A stretch of 42,380 bases of DNA from a virus. Shown here piece after piece: positions 8,666 to 15,802 of the stretch; position 1 is the stretch's first letter, and every line of letters begins with the position of its first letter. The DNA lies in the IMG/VR virus record IMGVR_UViG_3300024327_000016, positions 1-42,380 of that record. The stretch is one strand, 5' to 3'. The notes below the pieces were generated by a model that worked only from the letters and a program-made list of their open reading frames with translations, did no database searches and was not told the DNA's origin. The position numbers and the translations under genes were made by a program.

Positions 8666-11600
8666 ATGAGTAAATTAACAAGTGGACTCTTAAGGGGTTC
8701 TAAACAAAGTGTGTTTGATGCACCTGAACAGGTAATCGAGGACATTGATAAAGACATACGCTTCGATGATGATATAGATATAGATACTGATCAAGCTATG
8801 GTTAAGTACGTGGAATCTAAAGAGAATAAAAGTACTGACGAAAGAACAGAGAGCCAGGTCATTTTAGATGATCTTGATATAGCTTTGAATTCTACTGAAT
8901 CAGTAGTTCCTATTATTGCTCCAGAAGGCGATCCTATAATTGATGCTAATCGAGAAAGAATTGAGAAGCAGAGAATGGAGAATGTATCTCAGTTTCCTAC
9001 ACAGGAATCTGAGTACGAAACATTCACACCTGAAGAGGATAAGGTTACTCGCAGAGAGCCTGCTAAGTTTGAAGAGTTTGCAAGGTTAATCGATGAGGGT
9101 AGTGAAGATGCTGCGTTCGCTTTATTAAATGAAGGCGATGATACTGTTAGTCGTCCTGACTTTGATGAGGTTATAACTAGCCACAAGCAGATGACTTCAT
9201 TGCTTGGAGAAGAGGCTGGAAAGCTTAACTTTAACTTTAGTGGAGCGAAGAAAACTGAGTTCTATGAAAGGCTTAACAATGAAGAGAAAGCCCCACTTGG
9301 AGATGTTAGAAGTTTGGCTGAATACGGTAAGCGTTTCTTAGCTTTGCAAGAGGAAGCTGAAAGGAATGACTTAGGTCAGGCTTTTACTGATTCTATGATG
9401 TATTCTTTCATGCACTCTCTTTTAGAGCAACGCTGGAGAAAGGAACAAAGAGAGAATGACATTAAAGATGGTAAGCCAGAGTCTGAGATTGCTGAAAAGG
9501 AAGAATCAGGAACTGTTGCCATGAATGGTCATATAGGCTCATTAGTTGAGTCTGCTTTTAACATTAAGAATGGCGACAAGATGACCCAGGGAGTTACAGG
9601 GGCAATCACTAAAGAGATTGTGTTAAGAGCTAACGACCGTTTAGTAGCGGCAGGAATGCCGTCCTTGTTTGAGCAAAGAACAATTAATAAGGATGGTAAA
9701 AGCTTAAACATTGTTGAGTTAACCGAAGCTGGCCTTGACTTGGCTCAGAAGCAAGAGGCCATGGTTCCTACTTTGATTCCTAAGGCAGTCGTAAAGGTTA
9801 GGTTCGAGCGTAAGATGAATGAAGAGGGCACTAAGGTTAAATGGAACAAGTCTCAGAAGAAGAAGAGAGACAAGTCTTTAGACTATGGCGACTATGCTCA
9901 AGCCCAGAAGTCAATAACTTATCAAGAAAACATTCCTTTTACATCTAATGGAGAGTTGTTTATCCGTATTGAAGAGTCTTTAGCGGATCCAGAGGCTAGA
10001 GAGATCATTGATGCTGATTTCATTGGCCTTGTTGGCTTAGAGATGAAAGACGGTACTATTTCTAGAAGAGATAAGAACGGAACTCCTTGGAGGTTTACAC
10101 CTATCTTAGATGCGAACAATCGTCCAATGCTTAATACAATAACTGATCCTACTAATGAGCGTTATGGCTTTAAATATGAGGTAGAACTTAGCCTTTCAGA
10201 TAGAGCTAGATACAGATTGTATGACAACACAGCAATGTGGATTCAGGATACCCAGGACGCTATCTTTTATTATGACTTCATGATTGGTAATGATAGAATT
10301 TATTTGAAGCAGAACATTGGTAACTGGCATAGTGGCAAGTTTGCTAGAAGTCTGTTGCAGACTGGAAGGCCTTATCAAATCAATCACAAGAGCCCTAGAG
10401 AAGTTGGAATGCATAAAGCATTGATACTTCAAAGGGCTGGTCTTGAGAAGGATGATAACCACAAGTCTTTATATGTTGAAGAGCTTATAACTAAGTTTGA
10501 TACTAATGTGGCTAAGTGGTCTAAGATGTATTTCAATCATCTTAAAGAAGGCAAGTCAGGCATTCCTATTAAGCTTCTTAAAAAAGCTGATGGTGATTGG
10601 GAATACTTAACCGCTGTTGAAGAAGCTCTTAGGTTCGATACTTACTTAAAAAACCCTACTAATAAACCATACGAAACTAGATTCTTTACGGAGCTAGACG
10701 GAACATCTAATGCTCTTGCGTGGTCAGCTGTTCAGGCTGGTAACACATTAGTTTCTAGATTGACTGGCCTCCTTCCTAAGATTGAAGGTGATGCTGAAGA
10801 CACCTACTATTACACAGTAGAGACCTTTGCTAAGGAAATGTTTAAAGCATTATCATCTCAATATAATGGAGATGAGGCTACCAGAGTTAAGTTCAAACAG
10901 TTATGGAAATATCTTGGAGTTAAGAATAGAAGCCTGGCTAAGAAGCCGTTAATGATATTCGTTTATGGTGCAAGTGGCTTTGCGATTAAGCTTGACTTTG
11001 GCGCTACTCTTGAGAAGCTTGTTTCTGAAGATGGTTTTCAAAGGTTAGCTAAGAAAGATCTAGGTTTAACTTCTAAAGAAGGACAAGAGTTTAGAGAGCT
11101 GTCTAAAAGGATAATGGTTAAGGCTATTGAAACTAACTTCCCTGATCTAAGGGCTTATACAAAGGCTATGGCGGCTATTACAGAATATTCTTTGAATCAA
11201 GGCTTAAATCCTACGTTTAAGAATCATGCTGGTCATATTCTTCACTTTGGCAGGCTTGTATCCCATGTTGATAAAGAGAAGTCTTTCAAGGCAAGCTTTA
11301 AGGATGAAGAAGGAAAGGTTGACAGGTTTAATGTTGATGTTTTGACAAGAACTCATGATCCTAGGGCCTTATCAGTATCTGCTAGTGGCAAGGAAGTGTA
11401 CAAAGCTGTTAAATCAGCTGCTGTAATGGTTACCCATAGTAATGATTCTGAAAACATGAATGGAGGCTTTATTGATTCCTTTGAAGACCTTCAGAAACAA
11501 GGTAAGCAATTCTATGGAGCTCAAATCTTTGATGGTCTTATGACTACTACTACTCAAGCAGAGATGTCTGCACGTCATCTTAACAAATGGTTTAAGAAGA

Positions 11601-11857
11601 TCAATGCAGAGATATCAAATCTTGATAGGTTCATTGCTGGTATGAAGAAGCAGGCAAAAGAGAAGGGTATTAAGTTCGACCTTAGCTCTCAGACTATTCT
11701 GCTTTACAATCCTAGAACTGAAAAGGAAGATGTTAAAGTTAATCTTATGAAGTTAGTTGAGAAACTAAATAAAAGATATAAGGATTTACAGATAGAGATG
11801 GCTAAAGAAGCAGCTCGTCAGTTTCCTATTCCTAGATGGAAGAATAAATCGAAGTAA
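8666..11857 (+). CDS. putative virion-associated single-subunit RNA polymerase, 1063 aa
   Basis: I read this as a diverged T7/N4-family RNA polymerase. Motif B is NRSLAKKPLMIFVYG at 754-768: Arg755, Lys759, Tyr767 and Gly768 have the spacing of T7 Arg627, Lys631, Tyr639 and Gly640. Motif A is TELDGTSNAL with Asp678 (T7 Asp537). THSNDSENM at 923-931 matches T7 VHSQDGSHL (His784). Motif C is AQIFDGLMTT with Asp956 (T7 Asp812), with Phe where T7 has His811. GNDRIYLKQN at 541-550 fits the TxxGR-type region. It is the last gene of the late operon, directly after the large ejection protein, as expected for a packaged polymerase such as N4 gp50 but about one third its length. The first 60 residues share peptides with two early proteins of this phage. 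Confidence 0.8.
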   Translation: MSKLTSGLLRGSKQSVFDAPEQVIEDIDKDIRFDDDIDIDTDQAMVKYVESKENKSTDERTESQVILDDLDIALNSTESVVPIIAPEGDPIIDANRERIEKQRMENVSQFPTQESEYETFTPEEDKVTRREPAKFEEFARLIDEGSEDAAFALLNEGDDTVSRPDFDEVITSHKQMTSLLGEEAGKLNFNFSGAKKTEFYERLNNEEKAPLGDVRSLAEYGKRFLALQEEAERNDLGQAFTDSMMYSFMHSLLEQRWRKEQRENDIKDGKPESEIAEKEESGTVAMNGHIGSLVESAFNIKNGDKMTQGVTGAITKEIVLRANDRLVAAGMPSLFEQRTINKDGKSLNIVELTEAGLDLAQKQEAMVPTLIPKAVVKVRFERKMNEEGTKVKWNKSQKKKRDKSLDYGDYAQAQKSITYQENIPFTSNGELFIRIEESLADPEAREIIDADFIGLVGLEMKDGTISRRDKNGTPWRFTPILDANNRPMLNTITDPTNERYGFKYEVELSLSDRARYRLYDNTAMWIQDTQDAIFYYDFMIGNDRIYLKQNIGNWHSGKFARSLLQTGRPYQINHKSPREVGMHKALILQRAGLEKDDNHKSLYVEELITKFDTNVAKWSKMYFNHLKEGKSGIPIKLLKKADGDWEYLTAVEEALRFDTYLKNPTNKPYETRFFTELDGTSNALAWSAVQAGNTLVSRLTGLLPKIEGDAEDTYYYTVETFAKEMFKALSSQYNGDEATRVKFKQLWKYLGVKNRSLAKKPLMIFVYGASGFAIKLDFGATLEKLVSEDGFQRLAKKDLGLTSKEGQEFRELSKRIMVKAIETNFPDLRAYTKAMAAITEYSLNQGLNPTFKNHAGHILHFGRLVSHVDKEKSFKASFKDEEGKVDRFNVDVLTRTHDPRALSVSASGKEVYKAVKSAAVMVTHSNDSENMNGGFIDSFEDLQKQGKQFYGAQIFDGLMTTTTQAEMSARHLNKWFKKINAEISNLDRFIAGMKKQAKEKGIKFDLSSQTILLYNPRTEKEDVKVNLMKLVEKLNKRYKDLQIEMAKEAARQFPIPRWKNKSK
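8752..8828 (+). repeat. copy 1 of a 71-bp near-identical inverted repeat
   Basis: This stretch inside the 5' part of the 1063-aa polymerase-like gene matches the reverse complement of 31280-31350 at 70 of 71 positions, apart from one extra 6-bp TAGATA here. Both copies are read in the same protein frame (RFDDDID, VKYVESKEN), so a coding segment was recently copied between a late and an early gene. Confidence 0.9.
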
Positions 11858-11862
11858 ACAAA

Positions 11863-11910
11863 CAAACCCCACAGGTTTCCGTAATGGATTCCCGTGGGGT
11901 TTTGTTTTTT
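11863..11910. terminator. bidirectional intrinsic terminator between convergent operons
   Basis: AAACCCCAC (11864-11872) pairs with GTGGGGTTT (11894-11902). The arm continues with further A:T pairs, and TCC/GGA inside the loop can extend the stem. A T run follows on the + strand (GTTTTTT) and the flanking A run gives U-rich RNA on the - strand. It lies 6 bp after the stop of the late operon and touches the stop of the last early gene, so it likely ends both transcription units. Confidence 0.9.
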
Positions 11911-12229
11911 AAGTACTAACTTCTTGTTGTTGTGTTACCTTGTTCAAGTATAGATGTAAGTCCTTTATTATTTCATCATTCAGACTGTCAAAAGACAGTG
12001 TTGCTGGGCTTGTATCTGTTGAGCCATCTGTTAGCCTGACTAAAGTATCTTTTGACTTTAAATCGACAATAAACTTACTCATCATCTGAAGGGTTGGAAA
12101 GAAGAACCTGTATTCTCTTTTCTTCTTTCCAATACATATAGGGTTTTTGATTAATATCCAGTTATAGTTGTCTTTAGTAACTCCGTAATCATCATCAATC
12201 ATAACCAGATTGTCTTCCATCCTAGACAT
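11909..12229 (-). CDS. hypothetical early-region protein, 106 aa
   Basis: Last gene of the - strand block; its stop lies in the foot of the terminator. Mixed alpha/beta composition with an acidic start (MSRMEDNLVMIDDDYG) and a basic, aromatic middle (GKKKREYRFFF). No family recognised. Its ATG shares a base with the stop of the gene upstream (TAATG), so it is probably translated by reinitiation. Confidence 0.75.
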   Translation of the reverse strand: MSRMEDNLVMIDDDYGVTKDNYNWILIKNPICIGKKKREYRFFFPTLQMMSKFIVDLKSKDTLVRLTDGSTDTSPATLSFDSLNDEIIKDLHLYLNKVTQQQEVST

Positions 12230-12564
12230 TAGTAACCCCTTTGCTTTGTAACAGCTTTAAGTAGATCCTCGGCTTCCTTTCGTTTGTTGTTTACAATCTT
12301 GTAAGCTTCCTTCTGTGCCTGTTCAGATGCTTTTCCTTCTTCCAGTAGTCTTGCCTTTTCAGCTTTAAGGTTCATTGCTCCAACAACATCCATCATTGCA
12401 TCATTGATTGCAGGTGTGCCTTCTAGTTCAGGGTCTAAATTAAACTCTTCGATGTAGTCTTTATCTGAGATGCCATGCATACTCATTACATTATAATCTT
12501 TCATATCTCTCCTTGCCTTATCGGCTTTGTTATCTATCCAACCATAATCGGCTAGGTCTTCCAT
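12229..12564 (-). CDS. hypothetical charged helical protein, 111 aa
   Basis: Acidic in the first half, strongly helical in the second (KAEKARLLEEGKASEQAQKE), with no Cys and no membrane segment. Coupled by TAATG overlaps at both ends. No family recognised; position next to recombination genes gives no clear hint. Confidence 0.75.
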   Translation of the reverse strand: MEDLADYGWIDNKADKARRDMKDYNVMSMHGISDKDYIEEFNLDPELEGTPAINDAMMDVVGAMNLKAEKARLLEEGKASEQAQKEAYKIVNNKRKEAEDLLKAVTKQRGY

Positions 12565-12818
12565 TAATGCTTACTTGTGATGATAGGTGAGGGCTTCTTA
12601 TTCTCTGCTTCATCTTCATCTGCTAAGTAATCTAACATTGCATCAATCATATTACTATCATCAGCAATACTAAATACCATTTCAATTACTTCTGTTCTGT
12701 TTAACTTTTCATTCTCATCATCTACAATTGTAAATGTCGCTCTACATGTTCTCATCTCTTTCTCCTTTATTGGTTCATTATAGTCATACAGCCTTTCACA
12801 ATACTCTTCTAAATTCAC
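12564..12818 (-). CDS. hypothetical acidic protein, 84 aa
   Basis: Starts MNLEEYCERLYDYNEP and contains a beta-rich core (RATFTIVDDENEKLNRTEVIEMVF) before an acidic tail. The start overlaps the previous gene's stop by 4 bp (ATGA). No family recognised. Confidence 0.75.
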   Translation of the reverse strand: MNLEEYCERLYDYNEPIKEKEMRTCRATFTIVDDENEKLNRTEVIEMVFSIADDSNMIDAMLDYLADEDEAENKKPSPIITSKH

Positions 12819-13174
12819 AGGAAGTTTAAGCTCCTGGCATAATTCATCAGGTACTGATCCTTTTCTTCTATAGTTCTGTTGTTAACTGTGTCTCTTTTAA
12901 TCTTGCTTGTTAATATTTCATACTTTGTTTCTACTACCTTCCTCTTTTGTCTTTCTTTATGCCATTCCTCAACCCAAGAAACATTCGGGTTCTCTTTTAT
13001 CTTATTGTAAGCCTCTCTCATTACTTGCTCAGCAACCACTTCATCTTCCCTATCTATACATCTATTCATATAATGAGAATAGACATCTTTGTGTTTAAAG
13101 CCAGACGCTTTTGCAATGTTTGAATATTCTTGAGCTAATATTGAGCAAGCTTCTTCTTTACTTTCTTTGTTCAT
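12815..13174 (-). CDS. hypothetical helical protein, 119 aa
   Basis: Hydrophilic, rich in Lys, Glu and Tyr, probably all-helical. SD AGGAG 6 bases before ATG (AGGAGAACAAATG). It opens a run of four overlapping genes ending at the terminator. No family recognised. Confidence 0.75.
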   Translation of the reverse strand: MNKESKEEACSILAQEYSNIAKASGFKHKDVYSHYMNRCIDREDEVVAEQVMREAYNKIKENPNVSWVEEWHKERQKRKVVETKYEILTSKIKRDTVNNRTIEEKDQYLMNYARSLNFL

Positions 13175-13199
13175 TTGTTCTCCTGTTAGTTAGATAAGG

Positions 13200-13319
13200 T
13201 TAGCGATCCCAGAACTGGTCTCCAACTTTCCCTCCCCATTTGTTAATCTTAATCTTAATGCGAATAAATAAGCAATACATGCACATCCTATTCCACCACA
13301 TACTTATCTTATTTAGCAT
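13200..13319 (-). CDS. small basic Trp-rich protein, 39 aa
   Basis: ATG at 13319 follows AAAGGA at a normal distance. The peptide begins MLNKISMWWNRMCMYCLF and has a basic middle (IRIKIKINK) and a Trp near the C-terminus. The first 20 residues could associate with a membrane. It fills a gap that would otherwise be non-coding. Confidence 0.55.
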   Translation of the reverse strand: MLNKISMWWNRMCMYCLFIRIKIKINKWGGKVGDQFWDR

Positions 13320-13493
13320 TTAGTTCCTTTGTTTGTTACTTACATCTTCTCTTAATAACTCATCACACATAATAATAGCTGATTCTGTCATATGAATAGC
13401 ATCTGAGTTCTCTTTGCTTGAATGTTTCTTAATCCTATCAAGTATTTCTTTAATACCTTCAATCTTAATCTTACATTGTTCATAAGAATGCAT
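13320..13493 (-). CDS. small helical protein, 57 aa
   Basis: Starts MHSYEQCKIKIEGIKEILDR; charged and probably helical. Its ATG shares a base with the stop of the membrane protein upstream (TAATG). The SD of the next small gene (AAAGGA) lies within its last codons. No family recognised. Confidence 0.65.
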   Translation of the reverse strand: MHSYEQCKIKIEGIKEILDRIKKHSSKENSDAIHMTESAIIMCDELLREDVSNKQRN

Positions 13494-13681
13494 TACCCCT
13501 CCCTGAATATTTCCAATATGTACTTACCTTTATGTTCTTCAGCTTTGTAAGTAAGGCTGCCCTTATGATGATCCATAAGAGCTGTTACCATACCTTCCTC
13601 AAACTTGCGAACGCCATGTCGCCAGGTTATATACCCTCCCCCGAGAGTGAATATTATTAATCCTAATATTATTTCAATCAT
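13493..13681 (-). CDS. small single-pass membrane protein, 62 aa
   Basis: A hydrophobic N-terminus (MIEIILGLIIFTLGGGYITW) forms one membrane span, followed by a charged tail that should face the cytoplasm. Start context AAAGGAGTAACAACATG is the strong form used across this phage. Possibly a host-envelope modifier; function unknown. Confidence 0.75.
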   Translation of the reverse strand: MIEIILGLIIFTLGGGYITWRHGVRKFEEGMVTALMDHHKGSLTYKAEEHKGKYILEIFREG

Positions 13682-13685
13682 GTTG

Positions 13686-13859
13686 TTACTCCTTTGTTAT
13701 TCTTTCTTCGTATGCAACATGGTTAAACCCCATAGACTTTAGTATCCTTAGGGTTTCTAGCCATGATGAACATTGATCTGTTGTAGCAGGGCCGCATGTT
13801 GCCATCACAACTCTGTAACATTTCTCTATTGCTTCGTTAGTTTGTATCGTCCTCGTCAT
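13686..13859 (-). CDS. small protein with three Cys, 57 aa
   Basis: Reads MTRTIQTNEAIEKCYRVV and contains CGPATTDQCSSW. It overlaps the end of the RusA-like gene by 23 bp in another frame. The next gene's AAAGGAG overlaps its stop. No family recognised. Confidence 0.6.
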   Translation of the reverse strand: MTRTIQTNEAIEKCYRVVMATCGPATTDQCSSWLETLRILKSMGFNHVAYEERITKE

Positions 13860-14247
13860 TGATCTCTCCTATGAGCTCAACAACAACATGATCTTCGACA
13901 TCCTTACCAGCCTCACCGAAGTCAACAACGAATCCTCTTACGAATTTAAAGTTGTCATCTTCTAACTTACCACCTTCTACAATGGCATCCATTAAGAACT
14001 TATGTACTGGAAACCAGTAGTTGTCTAAGTCTTTAGGTCGGTTTCCTTTGAAGAATAATGTGTATTCAGGTCTAATCCAATTGAATCTTGGTAGAGACTC
14101 TGTGAATCCTGATACAAGCTCTGAGTAGTCTTTCTTGCATTTAGCTTGAGAGCCCCAGTGCATCTTCTTAAAGATATTCTGTGATAGTTTTACAACTTTA
14201 CCCTTTCGAGTAAAGGTTGGATATTCCAATATGGCATTGTACTTCAC
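13837..14247 (-). CDS. RusA-like Holliday junction resolvase, 136 aa
   Basis: Carries the RusA signature: KGNRPKDLDNYWFPVHKFLMD followed by GGKLEDDNFKFV, i.e. an Asp-x-Asp-Asn cluster, a Lys-bearing helix and a second Asp-Asp. In E. coli RusA these acidic residues bind metal for junction cleavage. Length fits the family (about 120-140 aa). ATGA overlap with the exonuclease gene upstream couples them, as expected for a recombination module that resolves branched DNA before packaging. Confidence 0.8.
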   Translation of the reverse strand: MKYNAILEYPTFTRKGKVVKLSQNIFKKMHWGSQAKCKKDYSELVSGFTESLPRFNWIRPEYTLFFKGNRPKDLDNYWFPVHKFLMDAIVEGGKLEDDNFKFVRGFVVDFGEAGKDVEDHVVVELIGEINDEDDTN

Positions 14248-15056
14248 TTGACTTTCCTGATAGACCAGCCACCTGTCTTTGTGTTCTTAGTTAGCTGAAC
14301 TTGATTGCCTTTGTATGACCTGCCATCACAAAGATCAATAAGCTGTTGGCGAAAATCTTTCTGCTTTCTAGTAGCTTCATCTGCATCAGACTTAGCCATC
14401 CTCCAAAGCATTGCTAATTTGCACCATTCCTTATCATCTCTCACAATAACATCCCTATCCCCAGCTTCAGGTTTACCCTCGAAGTATTTAGCCCAACCAT
14501 CTATGATCTGTTGTTGAACTTGTTTATCTTGTTTTACAATTCTGTGTAAGCCAACTTTATTCTTTCGGTCATATACCCAGAAGTTACATTGGTCTTGTTT
14601 AGATAATAACATCTGTTGCTGCATTTGTAAAACATAATGAATCGGGAGGTCTTCTTCTAACTCCATATTAGCCCATAGGGGCGAGCAGGATCCGCTTAGA
14701 GGGACTTTAATCTCTACGATAGAGTTACCCTTGCCTCGCTCCATTCCGTCCAAGGAAGCCATCAATGGTAATCCATCAATTTCATCTGTAATACAAACTG
14801 GAATGTAAGTCTTGCCAGAAACCTTCTCGTATAGTTCACGAGCCTCGTCTTCTGTTTCTGTTCCAATCTTCATAGCTTCATTAAGTTTAATGTGAAGCTC
14901 CCCATTCTTAACCTGCCATAATTGTAATGGAGTCTTTGGTGTCCAAGGTGAGAGTTCTAATACTGATGCAGCTTCTGATGCTGTTCCGTGTAGTCTTCTA
15001 ATTTTTAGCCATTCTTCACTACCCTGTGGCAATTGTTCTTCTGAGTATATCTTCAT
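14244..15056 (-). CDS. YqaJ/lambda-exonuclease-type recombination nuclease, 270 aa
   Basis: Opens with QGSEEWLKIRRLHGTASE, the conserved start of the YqaJ family. The catalytic set is visible: Glu in TETEDEARELYE, Asp in MASLDGM, and the ExK pair in IVEIKVP. Gln/Met-rich HYVLQMQQQMLL is also typical. These enzymes degrade one strand of duplex DNA 5'-3' and work with a strand-annealing or ssDNA-binding protein; the candidates here are the T7-type SSB upstream and the RusA-like resolvase just downstream. SD AGGAGAA 4-5 bases before ATG. Confidence 0.88.
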   Translation of the reverse strand: MKIYSEEQLPQGSEEWLKIRRLHGTASEAASVLELSPWTPKTPLQLWQVKNGELHIKLNEAMKIGTETEDEARELYEKVSGKTYIPVCITDEIDGLPLMASLDGMERGKGNSIVEIKVPLSGSCSPLWANMELEEDLPIHYVLQMQQQMLLSKQDQCNFWVYDRKNKVGLHRIVKQDKQVQQQIIDGWAKYFEGKPEAGDRDVIVRDDKEWCKLAMLWRMAKSDADEATRKQKDFRQQLIDLCDGRSYKGNQVQLTKNTKTGGWSIRKVK

Positions 15057-15156
15057 GTTTTTCTCCTATTGTTTTAATTTAGTGAGGTCTTAAAGACAGC
15101 GTTAGTGGCATATCTTCTGTTTATACAAGGACTTCACTCATTGCCCTTTATTCATA

Positions 15157-15564
15157 CTATGTGAATGAATTGATAAGTTTCCAATGACCCTCTGGATCGA
15201 AGAACATTCTTTTTTTCATTTGCTTGTTAGGCTTCTTGTCGTGAAGAGGCTTTCTTATTGGTGGTGCTAGTACTTTAGCTGGGTCTGTATAACAAGACAA
15301 CCTAGTTGAAGCTGTAGAATGAGGGCAACCTGTGAATTCAGCCACCTGCTTTGCTGTCCATTCACTGCCATCATCTAACTTGTATAGTTTGTAACCCTTG
15401 ATTCGTTTAACTTTATCTATAGGTCTTAGTACATATACATGGTCTTTTGTTTTACTTAATCTATGATATGCACTGCTTAATGAACAACCTACTAATTCAG
15501 ATAATGACTTAGTAGTCCATATACTGCCATCATCTAATTTCCATTCCTTTCTCTTTCTTTCCAT
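15157..15564 (-). CDS. tandem helix-turn-helix DNA-binding protein, 135 aa
   Basis: Two copies of the same about 30-residue unit: KLDDGSIWTTKSLSELVGC (from residue 9) and KLDDGSEWTAKQVAEFTGC (from about residue 62), each followed by SxAxxRLS. The pattern suits a small HTH in which the Ser-rich helix contacts DNA. A basic linker and a Lys-rich tail (KKPNKQMKKR) flank the repeats. Probably a regulator or a DNA-structuring protein of the middle operon; it could also guide the adjacent nuclease. SD GAGGAG 6-11 bases upstream. Confidence 0.7.
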   Translation of the reverse strand: MERKRKEWKLDDGSIWTTKSLSELVGCSLSSAYHRLSKTKDHVYVLRPIDKVKRIKGYKLYKLDDGSEWTAKQVAEFTGCPHSTASTRLSCYTDPAKVLAPPIRKPLHDKKPNKQMKKRMFFDPEGHWKLINSFT

Positions 15565-15802
15565 GAGCTCTCCTCGTTTTATTGTATTAATTAGTGGTCA
15601 CTATGCATGAAAAAGGACGTGACCAAGCCTTCTAAACAATTCTTGCCAGCTATGAAAGGGAAACATGAAAACCCAAAGGAGACCGACAAGAAGGATCCAC
15701 GCACTAGATCCAAGGTTCGTAACTACTTATACATACGACAGTAGTTGTGCCGTCTTTATAACCCACTGCGGAGCGTACTCTTTTGCAGCAGAGATGATGT
15801 AC
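15565..15802. other. 238-bp gap in the - strand operon
   Basis: No convincing gene. On the + strand, 15607-15744 could encode a 45-aa Lys-rich peptide (MKKDVTKPSKQFLPAMKGKH...), but it has no SD and would oppose the operon. On the - strand, 15727-15810 is open in a frame +1 to the helicase and reads GEYIISAAKEYAPQW..., a plausible amphipathic helix. GTCAC (15597-15601) can pair with GTGAC (15619-15623). Confidence 0.3.

Noticed and set aside
15607-15744. 45-aa + strand ORF in the helicase-exonuclease gap
   Set aside because: No SD, opposite to the operon, and the reverse strand is also open; kept only as a note.
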